From: Rickettsiales bacterium | GTDB lineage: Bacteria; Pseudomonadota; Alphaproteobacteria; Rickettsiales; UBA3002 | Length of the DNA stretch: 11,084 nucleotides | NCBI GenBank assembly: GCA_021300075.1 | Contig: JAJTIB010000212.1 | Location: forward strand, 1 to 11,084 | Direction: 5' to 3' | Part shown: positions 1 to 7,196 of the stretch, piece after piece | How the letters are laid out: every line of letters starts with the position of its first letter | How positions within the stretch are numbered: position 1 is the first letter of the stretch | Program-made: the position numbers and the translations under genes | Notes under the pieces: generated by a model | The model's database searches: none | Told to the model about the DNA's origin: nothing | The model's input: only the letters and a program-made list of their open reading frames with translations

Positions 1-585
1 ATCTGCATCCTTACTGCCTGGGGGGCCGCCGGGAATATGTGCGCCGTGATCGTAGAAAATTTCGGAGCAGGGGCCGCAGGGGCCGGTATCACCCATCGCC
101 CAGAAATTATCACTTGTCGGGATGCGGATGATTTTATCTTCCGCAAGACCGGCGATTTTCTTCCATAAAACGAATGCCTCATCATCCGTATGATAGACGG
201 TGACGCAGAGTTTTTCTTTGGGCAGCCCCCAGGTTTTGGTAATCAGCTCCCACGCATGGGTAATTGCACCTTCCTTGAAATAATCGCCGAAGGAGAAATT
301 CCCGAGCATCTCGAAAAACGTGTGGTGGCGGGCGGTGTAGCCGACATTGTCGAGGTCGTTATGTTTGCCCCCGGCGCGCACGCATTTCTGGCTGGTGGCC
401 GCGCGTGGCGGCTGGGGCGGTTGCTCCAGCCCGGTGAAGATGTTTTTGAACTGGTTCATCCCCGCATTGGTGAACATCAGGGTCGGGTCGTTATGCGGCA
501 CAAGCGAGGAGGAGGGCAGGGGCGTGTGCCCGTGCGCGCGGAAATATTCGAGAAACGATGCGCGGATATCGGAAAGTGACTGCAT
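1..585 (-). CDS. alaS: Alanine-tRNA ligase, N-terminal 195 residues (runs off left edge)
   Basis: Alanyl-tRNA synthetase activates alanine with ATP and loads it onto tRNA-Ala in the cytoplasm. The reading frame is open from the ATG at 585 to base 1, exactly 195 codons, so only the start of the class II catalytic domain is present; the full protein is usually about 870-890 residues. Visible family signatures are PTLMFTNAGMNQFK near residues 34-47, the SQKCVRAGGKHNDLDNVG stretch near 65-82, HHTFFEMLGNFSFGDYFK near 87-104, and GDTGPCGPCSEI at 165-176. The start lies 41 bases after the recA stop with no terminator-like hairpin between them, so cotranscription with recA is likely. The ribosome site is weak (GCGGA almost touching the ATG). 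The recA-alaS pairing is common in alphaproteobacteria. The truncation is only the window edge. Confidence 0.97.
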   Translation of the reverse strand, partial: MQSLSDIRASFLEYFRAHGHTPLPSSSLVPHNDPTLMFTNAGMNQFKNIFTGLEQPPQPPRAATSQKCVRAGGKHNDLDNVGYTARHHTFFEMLGNFSFGDYFKEGAITHAWELITKTWGLPKEKLCVTVYHTDDEAFVLWKKIAGLAEDKIIRIPTSDNFWAMGDTGPCGPCSEIFYDHGAHIPGGPPGSKDAD

Positions 586-626
586 TCCGCTATTTGGCCG
601 CAAACTTCTGAATTGGCAAGAGAAGA

Positions 627-1706
627 CTACGCCGCTGCGGCGCCGTCATCGCTCTTTTCTTCCGCTTCGCCAGAGGGTGTGCCCTCAAGCGCAGCGGCAA
701 GCTGGCTTGCCCGCGCGCGGATGGCTTTTTCCACCTCTTCCGCCGCCTTGGGATTCTCGCGGAAATACTGGCGGGTATTTTCTTTGCCCTGACCAATACG
801 CTGATCTTTGAACGCGAACCAGCTACCGGATTTTTCAATCACCCCGGCCTTGATACCCATATCAATCAGCTCGCCTTCCTTGCTGATGCCCTGGCCGTAG
901 ATAATGTCAAAATCCACCACTTTGAAGGGCGGTGAGACTTTGTTTTTCACAATTTTGCAGCGGGTGAGGCTGCCGATGACCTGATCTTTTTCCTTAATTG
1001 CGCCAATGCGGCGAATATCAATCCGCACGCTGGCGTAGAATTTCAGCGCATTACCGCCGGTTGTGGTTTCGGGATTGCCAAACATCACCCCGATTTTCTG
1101 ACGGATCTGATTGATGAAAATCACCGTGCAGCCGGTGCGCGAAATAGTGCCGGTGAGTTTGCGTAGCGCCTGACTCATCAGGCGGGCTTGCGCGCCCATG
1201 GTGGCATCTCCCATTTCACCTTCAAGTTCGGCCTTGGGGACGAGTGCCGCCACCGAATCCACCACCACCATATCAATGGCGCCGGAGCGCACGAGCGTAT
1301 CGGCGATTTCCAGCGCCTGTTCGCCCGTATCGGGCTGAGAGAGCAGCAGCTCATCCACATTCACGCCGAGTTTTTTTGCATAGACAGGGTCGAGCGCATG
1401 TTCCGCATCCACAAACGCACAGGTGCCGCCCGCCCGCTGGCATTCGGCAATGCAGTGCAGGGTGAGGGTCGTTTTGCCCGAGCTTTCCGGCCCGTAAATC
1501 TCAATCACCCGGCCTTTGGGGATACCGCCGACCCCAAGCGCAATATCAAGCCCGAGCGAGCCGGTGGGAATCACTTCAAGCTCTGGCCGCTCCTGGCTGC
1601 CGAGCTTCATGATCGACCCTTTGCCGAAGGTTTTTTCAATCTGCGCGAGTGCGCCCTCGAGGGCTTTTTTCTTTTCGGCGGGTTTGATTTCTGTTTTGGC
1701 TGACAT
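627..1706 (-). CDS. recA: Recombinase RecA
   Basis: RecA forms ATP-dependent filaments on single-stranded DNA, carries out strand exchange and triggers LexA self-cleavage in the SOS response. The 359-residue product has the usual length. It shows the Walker A loop GPESSGKTT (72-80), Walker B MVVVD (146-150), the FINQ segment (197-200) and the DNA-binding L2 loop with GVMFGNPETTTGGNALKF (about 206-223). The C-terminal tail is acidic and alanine-rich, as in many RecA proteins. The start is the ATG preceded by AAGGGAG at a normal spacing. One mild oddity is TRCKIVKNK (248-256), where most RecA proteins I recall have a hydrophobic valine in place of the cysteine. A candidate LexA site and a small hairpin covering the ribosome site lie directly upstream. 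It is followed closely by alaS. Confidence 0.99.
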   Translation of the reverse strand: MSAKTEIKPAEKKKALEGALAQIEKTFGKGSIMKLGSQERPELEVIPTGSLGLDIALGVGGIPKGRVIEIYGPESSGKTTLTLHCIAECQRAGGTCAFVDAEHALDPVYAKKLGVNVDELLLSQPDTGEQALEIADTLVRSGAIDMVVVDSVAALVPKAELEGEMGDATMGAQARLMSQALRKLTGTISRTGCTVIFINQIRQKIGVMFGNPETTTGGNALKFYASVRIDIRRIGAIKEKDQVIGSLTRCKIVKNKVSPPFKVVDFDIIYGQGISKEGELIDMGIKAGVIEKSGSWFAFKDQRIGQGKENTRQYFRENPKAAEEVEKAIRARASQLAAALEGTPSGEAEEKSDDGAAAA

Positions 1707-1707
1707 G

Positions 1708-1735
1708 GCTTGCTCCCTTGGTTAGGTAAGCAAGC
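1708..1735 (-). promoter_or_regulatory. Hairpin enclosing the recA ribosome-binding site
   Basis: On the recA strand GCTTGCT (1735-1729) and AGCAAGC (1714-1708) are perfect 7-base inverted arms. The 14-base loop contains most of the Shine-Dalgarno sequence AAGGGAG (1719-1713), whose last two bases lie in the 3' arm. The ATG begins one base after the stem. The fold could partly mask the ribosome site or simply present it in a loop; this is inferred from sequence only. Confidence 0.4.
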
Positions 1736-1761
1736 TACACCTGCATGAACAAGCATTCAAC
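1732..1761 (-). promoter_or_regulatory. Candidate LexA (SOS) site and overlapping recA promoter
   Basis: On the recA strand bases 1761-1747 read GTTG-AATGCTT-GTTC. This matches the alphaproteobacterial LexA direct repeat GTTC-N7-GTTC with one mismatch and correct spacing. It lies 41 bases before the recA ATG, in the only gap upstream of the gene. A possible -35 element TTGAAT (1760-1755) overlaps it, with a poor -10 TAGCTT (1737-1732) 17 bases further on. LexA bound here would block that promoter. The box is moderately supported; the -10 is weak. Confidence 0.5.
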
Positions 1762-1787
1762 TGGAAAAGCGAGGCGGTGAGTGAAAA

Positions 1788-3401
1788 CTAGGGCGCGGGT
1801 TGCACCGCGCCATCAAGCACTTCTTTTACCTTACCTGCAAGTTGCTTGAGGGTAAAAGGCTTGGGTAGAAAATTGAAACTGCGGTCAGCGCCAAACGTGT
1901 CGAGGAAGGCGTCTTCGGCATAGCCGGATATGAACACTACTTTGATGCCCTGCATCCGCTCGGCGAATTGGTTTTCCAGTTGCTGGAGCATTTTGGGGCC
2001 GTTGATGCCAGGCATTACCACGTCCGAGATAATGAGATCAATCGCGCCTTCGTAGCCCGCGAAAACTTCGAGCGCATTCTCGCCGCTATCGGCTTCCAGC
2101 ACGTTATAACCTTTGTTGCGAAGCGCCCGGGCGGCAAAAATCCTCACCGGGGTTTCGTCCTCAACCAGTAAAATTGTGGCTCCACCGGTCAGGTCGCCAG
2201 CAAGGCGTTCTTCCACCGTATCCACGATTTTGTTGCTCGTACCGTCCTGCTGGAAACGTTTGAAATAGAGATAAAAGGTCGTTCCTTCCCCGGGCGTTGA
2301 TTGCACATATATATAACCGCCCGTCTGTTTGATGATGCCGTAACAGGTGGATAGCCCAAGCCCCGTTCCGCTGCCGACTTCCTTGGTCGAAAAAAACGGT
2401 TCGAAGATATTTTTAATGATATCGGGGGGGATGCCTGCGCCCGTATCTGCGACCTCGACCAGCACGTAATCGCCGGGCTGGATGGTCTCGTCATCGGCCG
2501 GAGGAATCAGGGTCGTAGCGAGCTTCTCGCCCGGGGCAACGGTCACGGCAGAACTGGTGATGGTAAGCGTACCGCCCTGTTTCATCGCGTCGCGGGCATT
2601 GACGGCCAGGTTGATGATGACCTGTTCCAGTTGCCCCTGGTCGGCCTTTACCAGACCTAAATCGCGGCCATGCAACATTTTCATTTGAATATTCTCGCCG
2701 ATCAGGCGACGGATGAGGTTAGAAAGCTCGGCTAGAACGTCGGTTATGTCGAGATTTTTGGGCTGCAGGGTCTGGCGGCGACTGAAAGCGAGAAGCTGAC
2801 GTACCAGATTGGCGGCGCGGTTGGCGTTCTGCTTAACCTGCATGATGTCGGCGAACGAAGGATCGCCAGCCGGATGACGCATAAGCAGCAGGTCGCAAAA
2901 ACCAATCATTGCCGTAAGTAAATTGTTGAAGTCATGCGCGACACCACCTGCAAGCTGGCCGACGGCCTGCATCTTTTGCGAATGGGCGAAGCGTAACTCA
3001 AGATTTTTCTGCTCCGTCTGGTCAATCATATGCAGAAACAACACGGGCTTGTAGTTGCCCTCTGGCTGCATCAGGGTAATATAAGTATAGACAATGACCG
3101 GCGCATGATTGGGCGGATGCAGCGTTAAAACCATCGGCGGGATGGTCGCTTGTGTGCGGAAGGCTTGAGTTAGCGCTTCGGTGAAACGAGATCGGTCTTC
3201 GGGTTCGATCAGTTCGATTAACGCAATGGGCGATGAGTCTTCTAAATTGCAACCCAGAAGACGCATGAAGGTGCCATTGGCTTCAATCACGTTGCCCTGC
3301 TCATCCAGGCGCAGTGTGGCGATAGGGGATTTTTCGATATAACTGTTAATGTCAAGGCCGGTGGCCTTGGCATCAGAAAAGTGAAGGCTTTCGCTGGCCA
3401 T
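1788..3401 (-). CDS. cckA: CckA-type hybrid histidine kinase, kinase/receiver half
   Basis: This is the catalytic part of CckA, which autophosphorylates and passes phosphate via its receiver and ChpT to CtrA and CpdR. Counting 537 residues from the ATG, there is a PAS domain (about 22-130), a HisKA domain with AGGVAHDFNN and phosphoacceptor His156, and an ATPase domain with the N box NLAVNARDA (264-272), DTGAGIP (319-325), IFEPFFSTK (332-340) and GTGLGL (345-350). A receiver domain follows with acidic residues at 414-416, phosphoacceptor Asp460 in SDVVMPG, Ser492 and Lys514 in PKPF. All catalytic residues are present. It has no membrane segment: these are in the adjacent upstream gene, whose TAA lies one base before this ATG. 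The frame stays open upstream to 3443, so TTG 3422 is another possible start. I see no convincing ribosome site for the ATG, so it probably depends on reinitiation or frameshifting, or the break is an artefact. Confidence 0.88.
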   Translation of the reverse strand: MASESLHFSDAKATGLDINSYIEKSPIATLRLDEQGNVIEANGTFMRLLGCNLEDSSPIALIELIEPEDRSRFTEALTQAFRTQATIPPMVLTLHPPNHAPVIVYTYITLMQPEGNYKPVLFLHMIDQTEQKNLELRFAHSQKMQAVGQLAGGVAHDFNNLLTAMIGFCDLLLMRHPAGDPSFADIMQVKQNANRAANLVRQLLAFSRRQTLQPKNLDITDVLAELSNLIRRLIGENIQMKMLHGRDLGLVKADQGQLEQVIINLAVNARDAMKQGGTLTITSSAVTVAPGEKLATTLIPPADDETIQPGDYVLVEVADTGAGIPPDIIKNIFEPFFSTKEVGSGTGLGLSTCYGIIKQTGGYIYVQSTPGEGTTFYLYFKRFQQDGTSNKIVDTVEERLAGDLTGGATILLVEDETPVRIFAARALRNKGYNVLEADSGENALEVFAGYEGAIDLIISDVVMPGINGPKMLQQLENQFAERMQGIKVVFISGYAEDAFLDTFGADRSFNFLPKPFTLKQLAGKVKEVLDGAVQPAP

Positions 3402-3402
3402 G

Positions 3403-4392
3403 TTACGCGGGAGCACCGGCAAGGATAATACTCCCTGTCGCGCCTATGATTTTCTGGTGTTCGTCGCGGATGAGGGTCTGTTTAATGGCGGCAGGCAGCA
3501 GTGCGCCCAGTTTGTTCTGCAAAGTGACCTGGTCGAGTATGTCGGCAAGCTTCATATCCCCTGTTACTGGCTGTCCACGCAATTGATAAAGCACATGATA
3601 GAGGCTGAGTTTATCCGCGACCACCGTACCGGGCGCATAGCCTAGCGCCACCTCAAAAGCTGGATTCACATACTCAAACCGTCCATATTCATTGACGACA
3701 TAATGAGGCACGCCGCTATGGGTGAGCAGATGTTCCACCCGTTCGGGCGAGGTGGCGCGCAGGACTTCCGGCATCACGGATGTCCCCGTGCGCGCGCCCG
3801 AAAACTCGCGGCCACGAACCATGAGGAATCCCGCTGGGCGAGGCAGGGGGTCAACCGTGAAGATATAATCTTTGACTGCACCGCCTGGCAGACGTAAGGG
3901 GAAAACAACACGTTCCTGACGCTGCGCGATAATAGCCTCCATCAGCTTGTCGCGATCCGTTTTTCCGACTTCTGCTTTTTCAAGTAGCGTATCAAACGAG
4001 GAAGAGGTGTGTATAAAATCTCCAGTGAAAATCTTGTGGGCGCCGTCATTCGCGTATTCAATGGCGCCGTCGCGTTTTACGAACAGGCAGAAATTGGAAC
4101 CCACCGCCGCGGCTTGCGCGAACATCATGTTCTGGAATTCTGTAGCAAGAACAAGATCAAGATTTTGTTGCTTACGCAGCACCATGTAAAAACCCAGTGC
4201 CGCAATGGCCGCCAGCGAGAATATTATGGAGATGGCGTCTCCACCAACAATATCCGGTTTAAATTTGAGCGCCAGCAGGATGAGGGCGAGAATAATAAAC
4301 GCCAAAATCACGCGCCAGATTTGCGCTGTACGCTTGCGTGGAATGAACTCCATCAAGGCGGGTGTATCAAAATCTATGTCAGAGCTTCGCAC
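3403..4392 (-). CDS. cckA: CckA membrane-sensor half (two membrane helices plus two PAS domains)
   Basis: This 329-residue product has the layout of the N-terminal half of CckA. It has a basic start, membrane helices at about 25-43 and 52-71, then a PAS-like region at about 95-195 (FVKRDGAIEYANDGAHKIF) and a second at about 220-325 (YVVNEYGRFEYVNPAFEVALG). It contains no histidine-kinase motifs and stops at TAA 3405-3403. The next gene opens one base later in the +1 frame and supplies a third PAS, the kinase core and the receiver. Together they total about 866 residues, a plausible length for one multi-PAS CckA. The start chosen is GTG 4392, because an in-frame TAA lies four codons upstream; ATG 4353 is the alternative. 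Neither has a strong ribosome site. It may be a real separate sensor subunit, or half of a cckA gene broken by an indel. Confidence 0.75.
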   Translation of the reverse strand: MRSSDIDFDTPALMEFIPRKRTAQIWRVILAFIILALILLALKFKPDIVGGDAISIIFSLAAIAALGFYMVLRKQQNLDLVLATEFQNMMFAQAAAVGSNFCLFVKRDGAIEYANDGAHKIFTGDFIHTSSSFDTLLEKAEVGKTDRDKLMEAIIAQRQERVVFPLRLPGGAVKDYIFTVDPLPRPAGFLMVRGREFSGARTGTSVMPEVLRATSPERVEHLLTHSGVPHYVVNEYGRFEYVNPAFEVALGYAPGTVVADKLSLYHVLYQLRGQPVTGDMKLADILDQVTLQNKLGALLPAAIKQTLIRDEHQKIIGATGSIILAGAPA

Positions 4393-4492
4393 CCGTTCAC
4401 TTTAAGCGGCCTTGTGAGCGAAGCAACAGATTTTTAGGAGATTGGGGGCGTCAAAGTCTTTTATTATGTGCTCTTGACACTGACTTACCACG

Positions 4493-5590
4493 CTAGGCTT
4501 TCTTTGGTGGCGGCTTTTTGGGAATTTTTCCTTTGAGCTTGAAGACATAGCCAATGATTTTGGCGACTGCCTGATAATGAGCGTAGGGGATTTCGTCGTC
4601 AATCTCGGTCGTGTCGTAAAGAATCCGAGCCAATGGCGGGTTGCGGACAATCGGTACTTTATTTTTTTCCGCCAGTTCGCGGATGCGAAGGGCGACTTTG
4701 TCCACTCCTTTGGCAACCAGTTTAGGTGCTTGCATTTTATCGGGATCATAGATGAGCGCGATGGCATAGTGGGTGGGGTTGGTAATCACCACATCGGCCT
4801 TGGGTACATTCGCCATCATCCGTTTGCGGGCACGGTCACGGCGAATCTGGCGCACTTTAGCTTTGATTTGTGGGTCGCCCTCTTGCTGTTTATATTCGTC
4901 TTTGACTTCCTGTTTGCTCATTCGCAGGCTTTTGAGCATCACAAAACGTTGATAAAAATAATCCACAATTGCCAGCAGGAATAAAATGATGGTGGCAGTA
5001 ATCATCATGCGCCCCGCCATTTTTCCGGTAAAATCCAGCGCAGCCATAGGTGTCGCGTGGGTGAGTACCTCAAACTGATCAGTATAAGGGAGCACCACCA
5101 TGACGGAGGCAATCCCAACCACGGTAAGTTTCAGAGTGTTTTTGAGGATTTCAACCAGGGCGCGTTTGCCAAAAATGCGCCCAAAGCCCTTGAGGGGGGA
5201 TAATTTCTCCCATTTCGGTTTGATGTTTTCAGCGGCGAAGACAAACTTATTCTGCAAAAAGGCGGGAATCAGTGCGGCGATGACAAATAATGTGAAGGGT
5301 AACAGTAAGACCGTTGCGAGCTTCAGGAGTAATTCTCCCAGTTGCTGTAAAAATGCCGGCTCGCTGATCTCAACCATGTCGGGCTGAGTAATGTAGGGCT
5401 TCAAAAGGCGAACGGTATCTTTCATCATGGGCAGGGCGAGTACCATCACCAAAAAAGTAATGGCGAGCAGCATGAAGAAATGATTCACCTCGCGTGAGCT
5501 TGCGATTTGTCCTTTTTTGCGAGCTTCTTCCAGCCGCCGCTGGGTAGGTTCTTCGGTTTTGGAGGATTCGTCCTGCTGTTCTTCAGCCAT
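4493..5590 (-). CDS. flhB: Flagellar export switch protein FlhB
   Basis: FlhB is the inner-membrane export-gate component that cleaves itself and switches the flagellar type III apparatus from rod/hook to filament substrates. The 365-residue product begins with the polar TEEPTQRRLEEARKKGQ motif (residues 12-28), has about four hydrophobic segments (near 37-56, 86-112, 152-168, 193-215), then a basic linker and the cytoplasmic domain. The autocleavage motif NPTH is at 271-274 in a normal context (VVITNPTHYAIAL), so cleavage should occur after Asn271. The tail is lysine/proline-rich. The start ATG is preceded by GGGGAGAAG just after the fliR stop, 15 bases away. A 100-base gap without a clear terminator separates it from cckA downstream. 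Confidence 0.98.
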   Translation of the reverse strand: MAEEQQDESSKTEEPTQRRLEEARKKGQIASSREVNHFFMLLAITFLVMVLALPMMKDTVRLLKPYITQPDMVEISEPAFLQQLGELLLKLATVLLLPFTLFVIAALIPAFLQNKFVFAAENIKPKWEKLSPLKGFGRIFGKRALVEILKNTLKLTVVGIASVMVVLPYTDQFEVLTHATPMAALDFTGKMAGRMMITATIILFLLAIVDYFYQRFVMLKSLRMSKQEVKDEYKQQEGDPQIKAKVRQIRRDRARKRMMANVPKADVVITNPTHYAIALIYDPDKMQAPKLVAKGVDKVALRIRELAEKNKVPIVRNPPLARILYDTTEIDDEIPYAHYQAVAKIIGYVFKLKGKIPKKPPPKKA

Positions 5591-5605
5591 GTTAGGCTTC
5601 TCCCC

Positions 5606-6385
5606 TCATGATAATCCGGCAATCACGGCCATGAGTGTATCTTCGATGTGGCGCATATAGAACATCATCATGGTGGAAAGTCCTAAAATCAGGAGCAGGA
5701 ACGAAAGCAGAATCTGCGGCGGTAGCAGCACGAAAAAGATCTGGAAATTCGGCATCAAACGGGTGAGCAGTCCGCCAAGCATATAAAATAATAACGAAAA
5801 TGCCAGATGCGGACCGGATAGTGCGACACCGATCAGGAAGGCGTCTGCCATCTGTCGAATCATAAGATGATTCATGTCCTCAACAATCGGCCAGACCCCG
5901 ATCGGCATCAGGCTGTAACTATCGACAATGCCGCCAATCATGAGATGGTGAAAGTTAAGGCTGAAAAAAAGCACAATGGTGCTTAAGGAAAGAAAATTGG
6001 TGACAATGGTGGATTGTCCGCCCTGGGAAGCGTCGAACACGCTGGCGAGCGAGAGCGAGGACTGGGCGGCGATAATCGTTCCCGCCACGTGCATGGAGGA
6101 CAGAATCATCCGCACCAGAAGGCCGTAGAAAATACCAATCAGAATTTCGCCACCAATGAGTAAAAACATAGCTCCAGCATTGGTGGGTACGGCAGGCATC
6201 TCCGCCTCAAGCATGGGAGTCAACATCAGGCTGATGGCGAGTGCCAGAATTAACCGCACCCGCACGGGTACATAGGATTCCGAAAATGCGGGCGCCACCA
6301 TAAGCATGCTGCCAATACGGCAGAAGATGGTAAGAAAAGCATAAATCTGCGCGAGGACAAAGTGATCAAGTAAATTAAACGTCAT
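5606..6385 (-). CDS. fliR: Flagellar export-gate protein FliR
   Basis: FliR is an integral membrane subunit of the FliPQR export gate in the centre of the basal body. The 259-residue product has the normal length, is strongly hydrophobic throughout with about five to six membrane helices, and keeps recognisable family segments: FCRIGSMLMVAPAFSES (21-37), VPVRVRLILALAIS (39-52), a glycine-rich LIGGEILIGIFYGL stretch (76-89), and the conserved TRLMPNFQIFFV near 209-220. The start ATG is preceded by a run of G (GGGGGGCGG) at a short spacing. It sits 24 bases after fliQ and 15 bases before flhB, so the three are almost certainly cotranscribed. Confidence 0.98.
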   Translation of the reverse strand: MTFNLLDHFVLAQIYAFLTIFCRIGSMLMVAPAFSESYVPVRVRLILALAISLMLTPMLEAEMPAVPTNAGAMFLLIGGEILIGIFYGLLVRMILSSMHVAGTIIAAQSSLSLASVFDASQGGQSTIVTNFLSLSTIVLFFSLNFHHLMIGGIVDSYSLMPIGVWPIVEDMNHLMIRQMADAFLIGVALSGPHLAFSLLFYMLGGLLTRLMPNFQIFFVLLPPQILLSFLLLILGLSTMMMFYMRHIEDTLMAVIAGLS

Positions 6386-6409
6386 CCGCCCCCCTGATGA
6401 TGCGATGAA

Positions 6410-6676
6410 TTACTCGATGGTGGCGATACGATCATACAGCTCGTCGTTAAAGTCTTTGAGATGTTCGAGCATGAAGGGCAGGGTGAGCATCATCACGAAG
6501 ACCATGGCGATGATTTTGGGCACAAAGGTGAGGGTCATTTCCTGAATCTGTGTGAGTGCCTGCACCAGCGATATTATCAAACCAACAAAGAGCGCGGTGA
6601 GCATCATCGGCGCGCCAACAATCATCAGCACCCACAGGGCGCGGCGCGAGATGTCGATAACTTCCATGGGTTCCAT
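6410..6676 (-). CDS. fliQ: Flagellar export-gate protein FliQ
   Basis: FliQ is a small two-helix subunit that surrounds the FliP/FliR core of the export gate. The 88-residue product matches family length. Two hydrophobic helices lie at about 14-39 (VLMIVGAPMMLTALFVGLII) and 50-69, joined by the conserved SLVQALTQIQEMTLTFVPK segment (36-54), the family's signature. Two in-frame ATGs are close (6676 and 6667); the second has GGAA only three bases ahead, while the first has no clear ribosome site, so the exact start is uncertain by three residues. It lies 51 bases after fliE; that gap shows nothing convincing. Confidence 0.97.
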   Translation of the reverse strand: MEPMEVIDISRRALWVLMIVGAPMMLTALFVGLIISLVQALTQIQEMTLTFVPKIIAMVFVMMLTLPFMLEHLKDFNDELYDRIATIE

Positions 6677-6727
6677 GCGAATATTTCTAACGGAAACGAA
6701 GTGCGTTGGCCAGTACTTCCAACTGAT

Positions 6728-7066
6728 TTAGATCGGCATCCGAATAATTTCTTGATACGCGCTGATGACTTTGTCGCGTACGGCCACCACGGTATTAAGT
6801 GCCATTTCGGCATTGGCGACTGCCGTCACCAGATCAGTGATGTCGGCCTTGCCGGCGATGGCCTGGGTCGAGACGGCTTCACTTTTATAATTGATGTCGC
6901 GGGCATTTTGTAAACCACCGCCGATTAAATCCTTAAAGCTTGGCCCTGTTGCCTGCCGCGTAGCGTCTGGCGTTTTGATGGTTGTATCCTGCAGAATCTT
7001 ATCTGCGACTTTAAGCGCATCACGGTAAGCATTGACCGCGTTGGTCATACGAATGTCGGTGGCCAT
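6728..7066 (-). CDS. fliE: Flagellar hook-basal body protein FliE
   Basis: FliE is exported to the periplasmic face, where it joins the MS ring to the proximal rod. The 112-residue product is slightly longer than usual (about 104). Its C-terminal half carries the conserved pattern: SEAVSTQAIAGKADITDLV (72-90), VANAEMALNTVVAVRDKVIS (93-112 of the reading, just before the end) and the terminal AYQEIIRMPI. There is no signal peptide, as expected for a type III substrate. The start ATG has a very good ribosome site, GAGGGAG, five to six bases upstream, lying just outside a 112-bp repeat-bounded element that separates it from flgC. Confidence 0.96.
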   Translation of the reverse strand: MATDIRMTNAVNAYRDALKVADKILQDTTIKTPDATRQATGPSFKDLIGGGLQNARDINYKSEAVSTQAIAGKADITDLVTAVANAEMALNTVVAVRDKVISAYQEIIRMPI

Positions 7067-7082
7067 GGGTTACTCCCTCGTT

Positions 7083-7194
7083 GGTATTTGGTATTTGGTA
7101 TTTAGTGGTGTTCTTTATGCGTTCGCTTCTTATTGACCTAATATTATTTGCAGCCGATCAAGACGCCCTCACGCTTTGCAGAATACCAAATACC
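7083..7194. repeat. 112-bp element bounded by inverted GGTATTT repeats between flgC and fliE
   Basis: On the plus strand GGTATTT occurs three times in tandem (7083-7103). The 13-base arm GGTATTTGGTATT (copies at 7083-7095 and 7090-7102) has an exact reverse complement, AATACCAAATACC, at 7182-7194. The arms enclose about 80 bases with no convincing open frame. The element starts two bases after the flgC stop codon on the gene strand and ends just before the fliE ribosome site, so it neatly fills the 130-base gap. It may be a small palindromic mobile repeat, or an RNA stem within the operon message that affects processing or relative expression. No transposase is present. Confidence 0.7.
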
Positions 7195-7196
7195 CT

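Noticed and set aside
190..811. Two plus-strand open frames over alaS and the end of recA (190-579 and 347-811)
   Set aside because: They are antisense to clearly real alaS and recA coding sequence and have no ribosome sites or family features.
1188..1703. 171-codon open frame on the plus strand antisense to recA
   Set aside because: It lies wholly within recA, its product resembles no known family, and its composition is that of a reverse-strand shadow of a GC-rich conserved gene.
3403..3446. Classical slippery heptamer for programmed -1 frameshifting in cckA
   Set aside because: None is present, and joining the two frames needs a +1 shift; a prfB-like signal with an adjacent ribosome-like site is not evident either.
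4009..4437. 142-codon plus-strand frame across the start of the cckA sensor half
   Set aside because: It is antisense to the membrane helices and first PAS of CckA and has no family features.
4393..4492. Promoter or terminator in the 100-base flhB-cckA gap
   Set aside because: No stem followed by T-tract, and the TTGACG near 4456 has no acceptable -10 at proper spacing.
4402..4767. 121-codon minus-strand frame overlapping the end of flhB and the flhB-cckA gap
   Set aside because: Most of it overlaps the conserved C-domain of FlhB in another frame; no motif or ribosome site.
7083..7103. Tandem GGTATTT units as a possible CRISPR array
   Set aside because: Units are 7 bases long, contiguous and without spacers.
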